From Hyphomicrobiales bacterium (lineage in GTDB: Bacteria > Pseudomonadota > Alphaproteobacteria > Rhizobiales > NORP267): 37,365 bases of DNA. Shown piece after piece: positions 9,288 through 17,827 of this stretch. Every line of letters begins with the position of its first letter. Within the stretch, counting starts at the first letter, position 1. The notes below the pieces were generated by a model. It was not told the origin of the DNA. It did no database searches and worked only from the letters and a program-made list of their open reading frames with translations. The position numbers were made by a program, and so were the translations under genes. The stretch is taken from contig JAUYJB010000043.1 of the NCBI GenBank assembly GCA_030688605.1, positions 1 to 37,365 of the forward strand, written 5' to 3'.

Positions 9288-9731
9288 TCAGGCGGTCTGG
9301 CTGATCGGCTCGGGCACCATGCCGTAGCGCCCCTGCTCGATCAGCTTGATCATGGTCGCCAACGTCACCGAATTCAGCGTCGCGCCGGAGATGTCGTCGA
9401 TCTCGTCGAAAATCGCCTGCAGCGCCATGCCGATCGGGGTCTTGTCCTCGCGCCGGCTGCCGCGCTCCGTGACCTTGTCCGGCTCGAACAGGCTGATGAC
9501 GTCGAACAGGGTGGTGCGCTTGACGTTGCCGGCGAACAGATAGCCGCCGCCGGCGCCGCGCACCGAGCGGACGAGCCCGGCGCGAACCAGCGTGTTGAGC
9601 ACCTTGGCGAGGTGATGGACGGAAACCCCGTATGTCTCGCCGATCTCAGCGGCGGAGAGCTGCCGGGTCGGATCGCGCGCCAACTCCAAGATGGCATAGA
9701 TGGCGATGCGGCTTGCGGTTTGCAGTTTCAT
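9288..9731 (-). CDS. Rrf2-family transcriptional regulator, BadM-like
   Basis: 147 residues. An N-terminal winged helix (MKLQTASRIAIYAILELA, then the helix AAEIGETYGVSVHHLAKVLNTLVRAGLV and the wing RGAGGGY) is typical of Rrf2. The region that carries the three Fe-S cysteines in IscR and NsrR has no cysteine at all, so it should not bind a cluster through them. In Rhodopseudomonas palustris the Rrf2 protein BadM represses benzoyl-CoA reductase genes and is encoded beside the acetyltransferase gene badL. Here the gene lies 10 bases downstream of a GNAT gene on the same strand, the same pairing, next to aromatic-CoA genes. Control of the divergent molybdo-oxidoreductase operon is therefore likely but is inference. 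It could instead sense another ligand. Confidence 0.88.
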   Translation of the reverse strand: MKLQTASRIAIYAILELARDPTRQLSAAEIGETYGVSVHHLAKVLNTLVRAGLVRSVRGAGGGYLFAGNVKRTTLFDVISLFEPDKVTERGSRREDKTPIGMALQAIFDEIDDISGATLNSVTLATMIKLIEQGRYGMVPEPISQTA

Positions 9732-9741
9732 TCCGACATCC

Positions 9742-10215
9742 TCAGTCGAGCTCCTTTTCGAGCTGCAGATAGGGGCCCGCGGTCATGCCCTCGCCGCGGA
9801 AGAACGACATCAGAAGATGGTTGTGGCGGGAAATCATGGTTCGCACGGTGTGCACGCCGACGGACTTGAAACTCTCCGATATGTGCGCCAGCAGAGCCTC
9901 GCCGACGCCGGACTCGCGGGCGGTGGGATCGACGGCGATGGCGAACACCCAGCCGCACTGCGCCGAGCCGAATTCCCACGCCCGCACTTCGCCGATAACG
10001 AAGCCGAGGACGTGCCCGCCGGCCGCCGCGGTCCCTTCCGGCTCGGCCAGAAAGATGAACAGATCCGCCGGCGGGCGCGCGTGAAGGCGCTTGAAGAGAT
10101 CGTGCCAGTATTCCGTCTTGCGCATGCCGGTGACCCACTCGTCGAGCCGGATCAACGCCTCCGCGTCACTCGGCACGGCCGCGCGGATGCGGAATGCTTG
10201 CTTGCCGTCGCTCAT
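9742..10215 (-). CDS. GNAT-family N-acetyltransferase, BadL-like
   Basis: 157 residues from the ATG at 10215, with AGGAG just upstream. The frame is open to 10344, but that extension runs into the promoter region and looks non-coding. A GNAT fold is seen: FRIRAAVPSDAEALIRLD at the start, the core strand WVFAIAVDPTARESGVGEALLAHI (the acetyl-CoA loop is the degenerate R-E-S-G-V-G-E-A form of Q/R-x2-G-x-G/A), then the C-terminal YLQLEKEL. It is the first gene of a two-gene operon with the Rrf2 regulator, as badL is next to badM in Rhodopseudomonas. The target is unknown; protein lysine or small amine are both possible. It resembles two more GNATs at 22840 and 23339 in length and in its first motif. 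Confidence 0.85.
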   Translation of the reverse strand: MSDGKQAFRIRAAVPSDAEALIRLDEWVTGMRKTEYWHDLFKRLHARPPADLFIFLAEPEGTAAAGGHVLGFVIGEVRAWEFGSAQCGWVFAIAVDPTARESGVGEALLAHISESFKSVGVHTVRTMISRHNHLLMSFFRGEGMTAGPYLQLEKELD

Positions 10216-10272
10216 CGCTCCTGATCCTGTCGGCGCGCCGGCCGGTTTTTCGGGGCGCCCGAGATTCGCGCT

Positions 10273-10303
10273 ATTATATCGGCATTTTCGTACCATTATC
10301 CAA
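10273..10303 (-). promoter_or_regulatory. candidate promoter for the GNAT-Rrf2 pair
   Basis: On the minus strand a perfect -10 TATAAT (10278 to 10273) is preceded, 19 bases away, by TTGGAT (10303 to 10298). A start near 10266 would leave a leader of about 50 bases before the GNAT ATG. The spacing is long, so this is only a candidate. The surrounding 10260-10410 stretch is distinctly A+T-rich compared with the rest of the window, as expected of a divergent promoter region. Confidence 0.35.
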
Positions 10304-10398
10304 ATTTTCTCACCCACCGGCCGCGAAAAACCCCGGCGCGACATCGGACGGGCATCGAATATGATACGGTTTTTTCAAATAATCGGTAGATTCTGTGT

Positions 10399-10404
10399 TA
10401 TAAT
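10399..10404 (+). promoter_or_regulatory. candidate -10 box for the molybdo-oxidoreductase operon
   Basis: TATAAT at 10399-10404, about 56 bases before the small ORF start at 10460, lies in the A+T-rich divergent region. No convincing -35 hexamer sits at 16-18 bases; TTTTCA at 10372 is too far away. A weak -35 would suit an activated or repressed promoter, but no operator can be named. Confidence 0.35.
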
Positions 10405-10459
10405 TTTTCCTGACATCGTCGGTCCGCCGGCGCGGCGCCGAAGGAGGACGTTTCGCACG

Positions 10460-10573
10460 ATGAAGAAGACGCTCGAGCCCGGCCAGGGAACGATGCAGCG
10501 GATCATTGTCGACGAGCTGCGGGTAATCACCTTTCGCGCCGCCAAGGCGAACAAGGCGAGGGCCGCCACATGA
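10460..10573 (+). CDS. 37-residue small ORF, coupled to the Mo enzyme
   Basis: An ATG at 10460 opens 37 codons ending in a TGA at 10571-10573 that overlaps the ATG of the next gene (ATGA at 10570-10573). A perfect AAGGAGG lies at 10441-10447, 12 bases upstream, a little far but the strongest such site in the region. The product (MKKTLEPGQGTMQRIIVDEL...) is basic at both ends and ends in a Lys/Arg/Ala-rich tail; there is no signal peptide or membrane helix. I know no family for it. The overlap suggests translational coupling, so it may be a leader that sets expression of the Mo subunit, or a small assembly or regulatory peptide. It could also be an untranslated-leader artefact. Confidence 0.55.
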   Translation: MKKTLEPGQGTMQRIIVDELRVITFRAAKANKARAAT

Positions 10574-13302
10574 CCGCGGCCGCCCGACCCACCGACAAGA
10601 AGCTTGCGACCTACTGCTACCAGTGCGTCGCCGGTCCCGACCTGCTGAAGGTCAATGTCCGCGACGGCGTCGCCACGTCCGTGGAGCCCAATCTGGACGC
10701 CGCCGAGGTGCATCCGGGCGGCGGCAAGATCTGTGTCAAGGCCTACGGCCTGGTGCAGAAGGCCTACCATCCGAACCGCGTGCTGACGCCGATGCGCCGC
10801 ACCAACCCGAAAAAGGGCCGCAACGAAGACCCCGGCTTCGTGCCCATCACATGGGACGAGGCGATGGAGGAGGTCGCCCGCCGGCTCAACGACATCCGCG
10901 CGCGCGGCCTGCTCGATGAATCCGGCTATCCGCGCGTCGCCGCGACTTTCGGCGGCGGCGGCACCCCGCAATCCTATATGGGCACCTTTCCCGCCTTCCT
11001 CGCCGCCTGGGGAGCGGTCGATTACGGCATCGGCTCCGGCCAGGGCGTCAAGTGCACCCATTCGGAGCACCTTTACGGCGAGTTGTGGCACCGCGCCTTC
11101 ACCGTCTGCGCAGACACGCCGCTGACCCGCTACAACGTCTCCTTCGGCGCCAATATCGAGGCGAGCGGCGGGGTGTGCGGCGTCTGGCGTCACGCCAACG
11201 CGCGGGACCGCGGCATGAAGCGGGTGCAAATCGAGCCGGCGATGTCGGTGACCGCCGCCTGCTCCGCCGAATGGGTGCCGATCAGGCCGAAGACCGATCC
11301 CGCCTTCATGTACGCCATGATCCACGTAGCGCTGCACGAGCATCCGCGCGACGCTCTCGACGTGGCCTTCCTCAGGGAGCGCACCGGATCGCCCTATCTG
11401 ATCGCCCCGGGCGGGTACTTCCTGCGCGACAAGGCCTCGAAAAAGCCGCTGCTGTGGGATTTGAAATCGAACCGCGCCGTTGCCTTCGACACGCCGGACA
11501 CGGACGCAGCACTTGAAGGTGAATTCAAGGTCAGCGGCATCGAGGTCGGACCGGACGGCGAGACCGTCGATCACGCAGACATCGCGGTGCGCCCGGCCTT
11601 CGCCCATCTCGTCGATCACCTCGCCACGTGCTCGCCGGAATGGGCAGCCGGGATCTGCGACGTGCCGGCCGAGACCATCCGCCGGATCGCCAACGAATAT
11701 CTCGAGAATGCCTGTGTCGGCGAAACCATCGAAATCAACGGGCAGGAGCTGCCCTTCCGCCCGGTCGCGGTGACGCTCGGCAAGACCGTCAACAATGGCT
11801 GGGGCGGCTATGAATGCTGCTGGGCGCGCACGCTGCTCGCCTGCCTCGTCGGCGCGCTGGAAGTGCCCGGCGGGACGCTCGGCACCACGGTCAGGCTCAA
11901 CCGCCCGCTCGGCGAGCGCTGGGAAAGCGTCGCGCCGAGCCCCGACGGCTTCCTCGACTATCCGATGAACCCCACCGACAAGGCGAATTGGCACGCCCGA
12001 CCCAACATCCGCAACGCCTATCGCACGCTGGTGCCGCTCGCCGGCAATTCCGCCTGGAGCCAGGCGCTCGGGCCGACGCATCTGGCCTGGATGTTCCAGG
12101 ACGCGCCGCCCAAGAACCTTCCCAAGCCCACCCAGCCCGACCTGTGGTTCATCTACCGCACCAATCCGGCGATTTCCGCCTGGGACGCGCCCGGCGTTGC
12201 GCAGAAGATCGCCCGCTTTCCGTTCATCGTCGCCTTCGCCTTCACGATGGACGAGACCAACCACATGGCGGACATCCTGCTGCCCGACTGCGTCGACATC
12301 GAGAGCACCCAACTCATCCGCATCGGCGGCACCAAATATATCGAGCAGTTCTGGCACTATCACGGCTACGCCTTGCGCCAAGCGGCGATTGCGGCACGCG
12401 GCCAGTCGCGCGACTTCACCGATATCGCCACCGAGCTTGCCGAGCGCTGCGGGCTGCTGGAGCCCTATAATGACCGCCTCAACCGCGGCAACACCGTGGT
12501 CAGGCTGACGGGCGATAATTACGATTTCTCCCTCGACACCGGTAAGAGCCATTCGCGCGAGGAAATCTGGGACGCGATCTGCCGCGCGGCGAGCGCCGAA
12601 CTGACCGGCGGCAAGGAAACCGACGGCCTCGACTGGTATCGCGAGCACGGCCTGAAGGTCGTCCCCTTCTCCCAGACCAACTGGTATCTCTACCCGCGCA
12701 TGGTCGAGCTCGGCCTGCGCTTCGAAATGCCCTATCAGGAGCGCCTCAAGCGCGTCGGCGCGGAGCTCGCCGATCGCCTGCACGAGCACGGCATCGACTG
12801 GTGGGATACCCAGCTCACCGAGTATCAGGCGCTGCCGGCGTGGAAGGATTTCCCGGCGATCTGGATCGATGCGGCGCGCGAAGCCGGCGGCGGCGAGGAT
12901 TTCCCGTTCTGGCTCGTGACCTCGCGCAGCATGCAATATGCCTGGGGCGGCAACGCGGCCATCCAGATCGTCAAGGAGGTCGCCGACAATGTCGCCGGCC
13001 ATGGCGGCGTCGTCATCAATGCCGGCAAGGCCGACGCACTCGGCATCGCCGAAGGCGACCTCATCGAGGTGCGCTCGTCGCTGCGCGCGACCAAGGGCCG
13101 GGCGATCCTGCGCCAGGGCATCCGCCCCGACACGCTGTTGATGATCGGCCAGTTCGACCATTGGAAAACACCCTATGCCAAGGACCTCGCCACCCCGAGC
13201 ATGAACACAGTCACGCCGATGTCGCTGAAGCTGACCGACGCCACCGGCTCTAGCTCCGACGTGGTGCGGGTCGCCGTGCGCCGGCTCGGAGCAGCCCCAT
13301 GA
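10570..13302 (+). CDS. molybdopterin oxidoreductase catalytic subunit (DMSO reductase family, PadB-like)
   Basis: 910 residues. It carries the N-terminal Fe-S/first MGD domain (residues 12-75, CYQC at 16-19 and ICVKAYG at 54-60), the central domains, and a C-terminal molydopterin-dinucleotide-binding beta-barrel (about 780-905). The N-terminal motif has only C16, C19 and C55; the third Cys of the usual C-x2-C-x3-C is Pro/Asp. There is no twin-arginine signal, so it should stay in the cytoplasm. With the Fe-S subunit (4-base overlap) and membrane subunit it makes a three-part enzyme passing electrons to the quinone pool. The nearest set I recall is PadBCD, phenylacetyl-CoA:acceptor oxidoreductase; other Mo hydroxylases or reductases of the family remain possible. 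Residues KCTHSEH (161-167) lie where relatives place the Mo ligand. Confidence 0.85.
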   Translation: MTAAARPTDKKLATYCYQCVAGPDLLKVNVRDGVATSVEPNLDAAEVHPGGGKICVKAYGLVQKAYHPNRVLTPMRRTNPKKGRNEDPGFVPITWDEAMEEVARRLNDIRARGLLDESGYPRVAATFGGGGTPQSYMGTFPAFLAAWGAVDYGIGSGQGVKCTHSEHLYGELWHRAFTVCADTPLTRYNVSFGANIEASGGVCGVWRHANARDRGMKRVQIEPAMSVTAACSAEWVPIRPKTDPAFMYAMIHVALHEHPRDALDVAFLRERTGSPYLIAPGGYFLRDKASKKPLLWDLKSNRAVAFDTPDTDAALEGEFKVSGIEVGPDGETVDHADIAVRPAFAHLVDHLATCSPEWAAGICDVPAETIRRIANEYLENACVGETIEINGQELPFRPVAVTLGKTVNNGWGGYECCWARTLLACLVGALEVPGGTLGTTVRLNRPLGERWESVAPSPDGFLDYPMNPTDKANWHARPNIRNAYRTLVPLAGNSAWSQALGPTHLAWMFQDAPPKNLPKPTQPDLWFIYRTNPAISAWDAPGVAQKIARFPFIVAFAFTMDETNHMADILLPDCVDIESTQLIRIGGTKYIEQFWHYHGYALRQAAIAARGQSRDFTDIATELAERCGLLEPYNDRLNRGNTVVRLTGDNYDFSLDTGKSHSREEIWDAICRAASAELTGGKETDGLDWYREHGLKVVPFSQTNWYLYPRMVELGLRFEMPYQERLKRVGAELADRLHEHGIDWWDTQLTEYQALPAWKDFPAIWIDAAREAGGGEDFPFWLVTSRSMQYAWGGNAAIQIVKEVADNVAGHGGVVINAGKADALGIAEGDLIEVRSSLRATKGRAILRQGIRPDTLLMIGQFDHWKTPYAKDLATPSMNTVTPMSLKLTDATGSSSDVVRVAVRRLGAAP

Positions 13303-13940
13303 CCCGCTATGTCATGGTCGCCGATCTGCGCCGCTGCGTCGGCTGCCAGACCTGCACGGCCGCCTGCCGCCACACCAACGCGACGCCGCCTGGCGTGCAG
13401 TGGCGCCGGGTCATCGACGTCGAGGTCGGCGAATATCCAGACGTCCAGCGCGCCTTCATGCCGGTCGGCTGCATGCATTGCGCAGATCCGCCCTGCATGA
13501 GCGTGTGCCCGTCGACCGCCACCCGCCAGCGCCCCGACGGCATCGTCACCATCGACTGGGACCTGTGCATCGGCTGCGCCTATTGCTCGGTCGCCTGCCC
13601 CTATCAGGCCCGCTACAAGGTCGATAAAGCCGAATTCGCCTATGGGGACGAGCCGACGGAGGCGGAGGCCGCGCAATTCGACGAGCGCCAGCTCGGGGTC
13701 TCGCAGAAATGTAACTTTTGCGCCGACCGAATCGATGATGGCTGCGCCAAGGGACTGACGCCAGGCATCGACGCGGACGCGACGCCGGCCTGCGTCAATT
13801 CCTGCATCGCCGATGCGCTGCACTTCGGCGACATCGAGGACCCGGACAGCAACGTCTCGAAATTGATCAAGGATCACAAGCACTTCCGGATGCACGAGGA
13901 GCTCGGGACCGACCCCGGCTTCTACTATTTGTGGGATTGA
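13299..13940 (+). CDS. four-cluster [4Fe-4S] electron-transfer subunit (PadC/PhsB/DmsB-like)
   Basis: 213 residues, start overlapping the catalytic subunit stop (ATGA). Four cysteine groups are visible: C-x2-C-x2-C-x3-C at 13-23 (CVGCQTCTAAC), CMHC-x4-C-x3-C, CIGCAYCSVAC, and CNFC...C with CVNSC near 165. Together they hold four [4Fe-4S] clusters in the ferredoxin-like fold of DmsB, PsrB and PadC. It carries electrons between the Mo site and the membrane subunit. Cys residues for all four clusters look complete. No signal peptide is present, matching the catalytic subunit. The membrane anchor gene follows 6 bases later. Confidence 0.9.
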   Translation: MTRYVMVADLRRCVGCQTCTAACRHTNATPPGVQWRRVIDVEVGEYPDVQRAFMPVGCMHCADPPCMSVCPSTATRQRPDGIVTIDWDLCIGCAYCSVACPYQARYKVDKAEFAYGDEPTEAEAAQFDERQLGVSQKCNFCADRIDDGCAKGLTPGIDADATPACVNSCIADALHFGDIEDPDSNVSKLIKDHKHFRMHEELGTDPGFYYLWD

Positions 13941-13946
13941 AGAGCG

Positions 13947-14828
13947 ATGTTCTCGATCAAACCGGTCATTCAGAGCTATTGGGATTGGCGCGCGGCCGGC
14001 AATTTCACCTTCGGCGGCACCGGCTCCGGACTGGTGATCATGACCGCGCTTGCCGCAAGTTTCCTCGGTCTTGCGCCGACCATTCCGATGGTTTCCGCGC
14101 TTGGTTTCATCGCTTGCGGGCTGTTTCTGGTGTGGCTCGAAATCGGCAAGCCTTGGCGCTTTCTCAACGTCTACCGCAACCCGTTCACGTCCTGGATGTC
14201 GCGCGAGGCCTATGCGGCGGCGGCGCTGTTCGCGACCGCGCTTGCGGCGATCCTGCGGCCTTCGCCCCTGTTTCTCTGGTTGGCGGCGCTGTTCGCCCTC
14301 GCCTTCCTGTTCTGTCAGGCAAGAATGCTGCAGGCATCTCGCGGCATTCCGGCTTGGCGCGACGGCGCCATCGTGCCGCTCGTCATGGCCACCGGGCTCG
14401 CCGAGGGAACGGCCGTGCTGCTCCTCTTCCTGCTGGCCATGAGGACGGTATCGGTCCCCTTGGGCACCGCGCTGATCGTCCTCCTCGTCCTGCGCGCCGG
14501 CGCCTACCGCATCTACCGCGACCGGCTGCGCGACGGGCGGGCGCCCACCGCGGTCGTGAACCGTCTCGGCGAGATCGACAGGACGATTTGGGTCCTTGGC
14601 CTCGCAGCACCGCTGTTTTTCGCCGTTCTGGCGCTCGCCTGGCCGCTTGCGCACGGGTTCGGCATGGGTCTGGCGGCGCTTTGCGCGCTGCTCGGAGGTT
14701 GGTATGCTAAGGTGAATATCGTCCGCAAGCTCGCCCACGTGCAGGGCTTGGCGGTGCGGCACATGCCGGTGCGCGGCACCGGCCGGTCCGGGGCCTCGGT
14801 TCAGCCGGGGTGGCCCGCGAAGCGGTAA
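13947..14828 (+). CDS. polytopic membrane anchor of the Mo oxidoreductase (DmsC/NrfD/PadD-like)
   Basis: 293 residues from the ATG at 13947. It has about eight strongly hydrophobic segments from residue 28 to 255, with positively charged loops (RNPFTSWMSREAY near 75-87) and no heme-binding histidine pattern I can name. The charged loop SWMSRE is typical of DmsC/NrfD-type quinone-reactive anchors. As third gene of the set it should bind the Fe-S subunit and exchange electrons with the quinone pool. The C-terminus is Gly/Arg-rich and unremarkable. An 180-base gap follows before hcrC, so the next operon may have its own promoter, though I could not find a convincing one there. Confidence 0.82.
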   Translation: MFSIKPVIQSYWDWRAAGNFTFGGTGSGLVIMTALAASFLGLAPTIPMVSALGFIACGLFLVWLEIGKPWRFLNVYRNPFTSWMSREAYAAAALFATALAAILRPSPLFLWLAALFALAFLFCQARMLQASRGIPAWRDGAIVPLVMATGLAEGTAVLLLFLLAMRTVSVPLGTALIVLLVLRAGAYRIYRDRLRDGRAPTAVVNRLGEIDRTIWVLGLAAPLFFAVLALAWPLAHGFGMGLAALCALLGGWYAKVNIVRKLAHVQGLAVRHMPVRGTGRSGASVQPGWPAKR

Positions 14829-15008
14829 ATGTGCCGCGATTTGGCGAAAGAGTATCGCGCTTGCGGCCATCACGGCTATTACGCAAAGCCGCGGTCTCGT
14901 TTATTCTTTTAGGGCGAGATGCCGTGCGTGTGCCGGAAGCGGGACACTCAATGCCATGAGCGCCCGGTTCGCCACGCGCCTCTTCGGGCCTAGGCAAGGA
15001 AGGAAGAC

Positions 15009-15485
15009 ATGCTCAGCAAACGCATCCTCAGCGTCAATCTGAACGGCCGCGATCGTCAGGATCTCGTGCCCGACAATCTGCTGCTGGTCGAATATCTGCG
15101 CGAGACCATCGGCCTGACCGGAACCAAGCAGGGCTGCGACGGGGGCGAATGCGGCGCCTGCACGGTGCTGATCGACGGCAAGCCGTACATGTCGTGCATC
15201 ACGCTGGCCGCAAGCGCCGAGGGAAAGCGCGTCGAGACCATCGAGTCGCTGGCCAGGAACGGGCGCATGTCGGCCGTTCAGCGCGGCTTCCACGAAAAGC
15301 TCGGCTCCCAGTGCGGCTACTGCACGCCGGGCATGATCATGTCCTCCGAAGCGCTGCTGCGCCGCAATCCCAAGCCGACCCGCGAGGAGATCCAAACCGC
15401 GCTCGGCGGCAATATCTGCCGCTGCACCGGCTATGTGAAGATTATCGAGGCGGTCGAGATGGCGGCCGCGGAGACAGCCTCATGA
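15009..15485 (+). CDS. hcrC: 4-hydroxybenzoyl-CoA reductase, [2Fe-2S] gamma subunit
   Basis: 158 residues; AAGGAAGGA precedes the ATG. Xanthine-oxidase-family small subunit: plant-type [2Fe-2S] cysteines C43, C48, C51 and C63, then the helical domain cysteines C102, C105 (QCGYCTPG) and C137, C139 (ICRCTGY). All eight ligands are present. It passes electrons between the FAD/[4Fe-4S] subunit and the Mo site. Naming as hcrC/hbaB rests on the FAD subunit two genes on, which has the diagnostic extra cysteines; the small subunit alone could belong to any molybdenum hydroxylase. Its stop codon overlaps the next start (ATGA). Confidence 0.9.
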   Translation: MLSKRILSVNLNGRDRQDLVPDNLLLVEYLRETIGLTGTKQGCDGGECGACTVLIDGKPYMSCITLAASAEGKRVETIESLARNGRMSAVQRGFHEKLGSQCGYCTPGMIMSSEALLRRNPKPTREEIQTALGGNICRCTGYVKIIEAVEMAAAETAS

Positions 15486-17827
15486 ATATCGCCGAAAAGA
15501 TCGCCAAGAAGCCGAGCCACGTCGTCGGCAAGCCGTCGCCGCTCGTTGACGGCATCGAGAAGGTCACCGGCCGGGCGAAATATTCCGCCGACCTGCCCTT
15601 CGCCGACGCCTATGCCGGCGCCATTTACCGCAGCCCCTACGCCCATGCGGAGATCCTCGAGCTCGATCTTTCCGCCGCGCGGGCGCTTAACGGCGTCATC
15701 GCCATCGTCACCGGCGAGGATTGCGCCGAGACCTACGGCGTCCTGCCGGTCGCCATGAACGAATACTGCATGGCCCGCGACCGCGTCCGCTATCGCGGCG
15801 AACCGGTCGCCGCCGTTGCCGCCGCCAATCTGCGCACCGCCAAGAAGGCGCTGTCGCTGATCAAGATGAAGGTGCGCGAGCTTCCCGAATACCAGACCGT
15901 CGCCGAGGCGCGCGCGCCCGACGCGGTGCTGTTGCACGACAACAAGCCCGGCAATCTCGAACGCGAGGTTCATGACAGTTTCGGCGATGTCCCGGCCGGC
16001 TTCGAAACCGCCGATCTGGTGCGCGAAAACAGCTATCACTGCGCCGAGGTCACGCATATGCAGATGGAGCCGAATGCGTGCCTTGCCGAATATGACGTCG
16101 AGCGCGAGGAGCTGATCCTGAAGACCTGTACCCAGGTGCCCTATTACGTCCACCTGATGCTGGCCCGCTGCATGGACATGGATTCCTCGAGGATCCGGGT
16201 CATCAAGCCGTTTGTCGGCGGCGGCTTCGGCCATCGCAGCGAAACGCTGAACTTCGAGCTGATCGCGGGCCTGCTGGCGCGCGCGGCCAAGGGCAAGGTG
16301 GCGTTGCATATGAGCCGCGAGGAAACCATCCTGACCCATCGCGGCCGCCCCGAGACCGACATCAAGGTGAAGATCGGCCTCACCAAGGAAGGCCGCATTA
16401 CCGCGGCCGAATGCGAGGTCGTTCAGATCGGCGGCGCCTATGGCGGCTACGGCATCGTCACGGTGCTGTATTCCGGCAACCTGATGCACGCGATCTACGA
16501 CATTCCGGCGACCAAATATGACGGCTACCGCGTCTACGCCAACCGCCCGCCCTGCGGCGCCATGCGCGGGCACGGCACGGTCGATATGCGCTATGCGTTC
16601 GAATCGCTGCTCGACGAGATGGCGATCGAACTGGAGCTCGACCCGTTCGAAGTGCGGCGCCAGAACCTGCTGACGGCGCCGACCGAGACCATGAACGGGC
16701 TGAAGGTCACGAGCTACGGCCTGCCCGAGTGCCTCGACAAGGTCGAGGCCGCGAGCGACTGGAAAAAGCGCATCGGCAAACTGCCGCCCGGGCGCGGCCT
16801 CGGCATGGCCTGTTCGCATTATGTCAGCGGCGCCGCCAAGCCGGTCAACTGGACCGGCGAGCCGCATGCCACCGTCAACGTCAAGCTCGACTTCGACGGC
16901 GGCGTGACCATCCTCACCGGCGCGTCCGATATCGGCCAGGGCTCCTCGACCATCGTCACGCTGGCCGTCGCCGAGGTATGCAAGCTCGACATGGGCCGCA
17001 TCCGCGTCATCGCCAATGACAGCGCCATCACGCCGAAGGACAACGGCTCCTATTCCTCGCGCGTCACCTATATGGTCGGCAACGCGGCCATCGACGCGGC
17101 AAAGAATCTCAATAGCATTCTTGTCGCCGCCGCGGCCGCCAAGCTCGACGCCAAGCCCGAGGATATCGAGGTCGATGTCGAGACCTATCGCGTCTCCGGC
17201 AGCCAGGACCCCGGCCTCAGCTTCAAGGAGGTGGTCAGGGAGGCGCTGGTCGACACCGGCACCATCACCGTCAAGGGCACCTTCACGGTGCCGAAGGAGT
17301 TCCAGGGCGGCAAGCATCGCGGCGGCGCCGTCGGCTCGACCATGGGCTTCAGCTACGCCGCCGTGGTGGCAGAGGTCGAGGTCGACCAGGACACCGGCCA
17401 GGTGCGCGTCGAAAAAGTCTGGGCGGCGCAGGACTGCGGCTACGCCATCAACCCGCTCGCCGTCGAGGGTCAGATCCAGGGCGCCGTGTGGATGGGCCTC
17501 GGCCAGGCGCTGAGCGAGGGTACCCGCTTCCACGGTTGCCTGCCGCTGCACGGCAACATGCTCGACTACCGCGTGCCGACCATCGTCGAATCGCCGCCGA
17601 TCGAGACCTACATCGTCGAGAGCATCGACCCTAACGGCCCGTTCGGCGCCAAGGAGGCGAGCGAGGGGGCGCTTGCGGCTTTTCTGCCGGCGCTCACGGC
17701 CGCCGTCGCCAACGCCACCGGACTGCGCGTCACCGAGCTTCCGGTGACGCCCGACCTGATGGTCGAGGCGCTGGCCCGCAAGCAGCACCGCGACCGCGTC
17801 GAAAAGGCGAGGAAAACCGCCGCATGA
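15482..17827 (+). CDS. hcrA: 4-hydroxybenzoyl-CoA reductase, molybdenum-binding alpha subunit
   Basis: 781 residues, close to the usual length of HcrA/HbaC-type subunits. The start at 15482 overlaps the hcrC stop. The aldehyde oxidase a/b hammerhead domain (about 20-135) is followed by two Mo-cofactor-binding domains. GGGFGHR at 246-252 binds the cofactor, [12 protein letters not shown] is the Q-loop, and GAKEASEG at 722-729 supplies the catalytic-region glutamate. With HcrB and HcrC it removes the phenolic hydroxyl from 4-hydroxybenzoyl-CoA, giving benzoyl-CoA and water, in the cytoplasm, using a low-potential donor (ferredoxin in Thauera). Substrate assignment rests on the HcrB insertion; a related hydroxy-aryl-CoA is possible. 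The end overlaps hcrB by four bases. Confidence 0.88.
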   Translation: MNIAEKIAKKPSHVVGKPSPLVDGIEKVTGRAKYSADLPFADAYAGAIYRSPYAHAEILELDLSAARALNGVIAIVTGEDCAETYGVLPVAMNEYCMARDRVRYRGEPVAAVAAANLRTAKKALSLIKMKVRELPEYQTVAEARAPDAVLLHDNKPGNLEREVHDSFGDVPAGFETADLVRENSYHCAEVTHMQMEPNACLAEYDVEREELILKTCTQVPYYVHLMLARCMDMDSSRIRVIKPFVGGGFGHRSETLNFELIAGLLARAAKGKVALHMSREETILTHRGRPETDIKVKIGLTKEGRITAAECEVVQIGGAYGGYGIVTVLYSGNLMHAIYDIPATKYDGYRVYANRPPCGAMRGHGTVDMRYAFESLLDEMAIELELDPFEVRRQNLLTAPTETMNGLKVTSYGLPECLDKVEAASDWKKRIGKLPPGRGLGMACSHYVSGAAKPVNWTGEPHATVNVKLDFDGGVTILTGASDIGQGSSTIVTLAVAEVCKLDMGRIRVIANDSAITPKDNGSYSSRVTYMVGNAAIDAAKNLNSILVAAAAAKLDAKPEDIEVDVETYRVSGSQDPGLSFKEVVREALVDTGTITVKGTFTVPKEFQGGKHRGGAVGSTMGFSYAAVVAEVEVDQDTGQVRVEKVWAAQDCGYAINPLAVEGQIQGAVWMGLGQALSEGTRFHGCLPLHGNMLDYRVPTIVESPPIETYIVESIDPNGPFGAKEASEGALAAFLPALTAAVANATGLRVTELPVTPDLMVEALARKQHRDRVEKARKTAA

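Noticed and set aside
9288-9731. Rrf2 gene as an NsrR or IscR
   Set aside because: None of the three cluster cysteines is present.
10375-13161. 928-codon minus-strand open frame
   Set aside because: Exactly antisense to the Mo catalytic subunit, which has clear domain motifs.
14835-14859. hairpin CGCGAT/ATCGCG as terminator after the Mo membrane anchor
   Set aside because: Six-base stem with a long loop and no following T-run; too weak.
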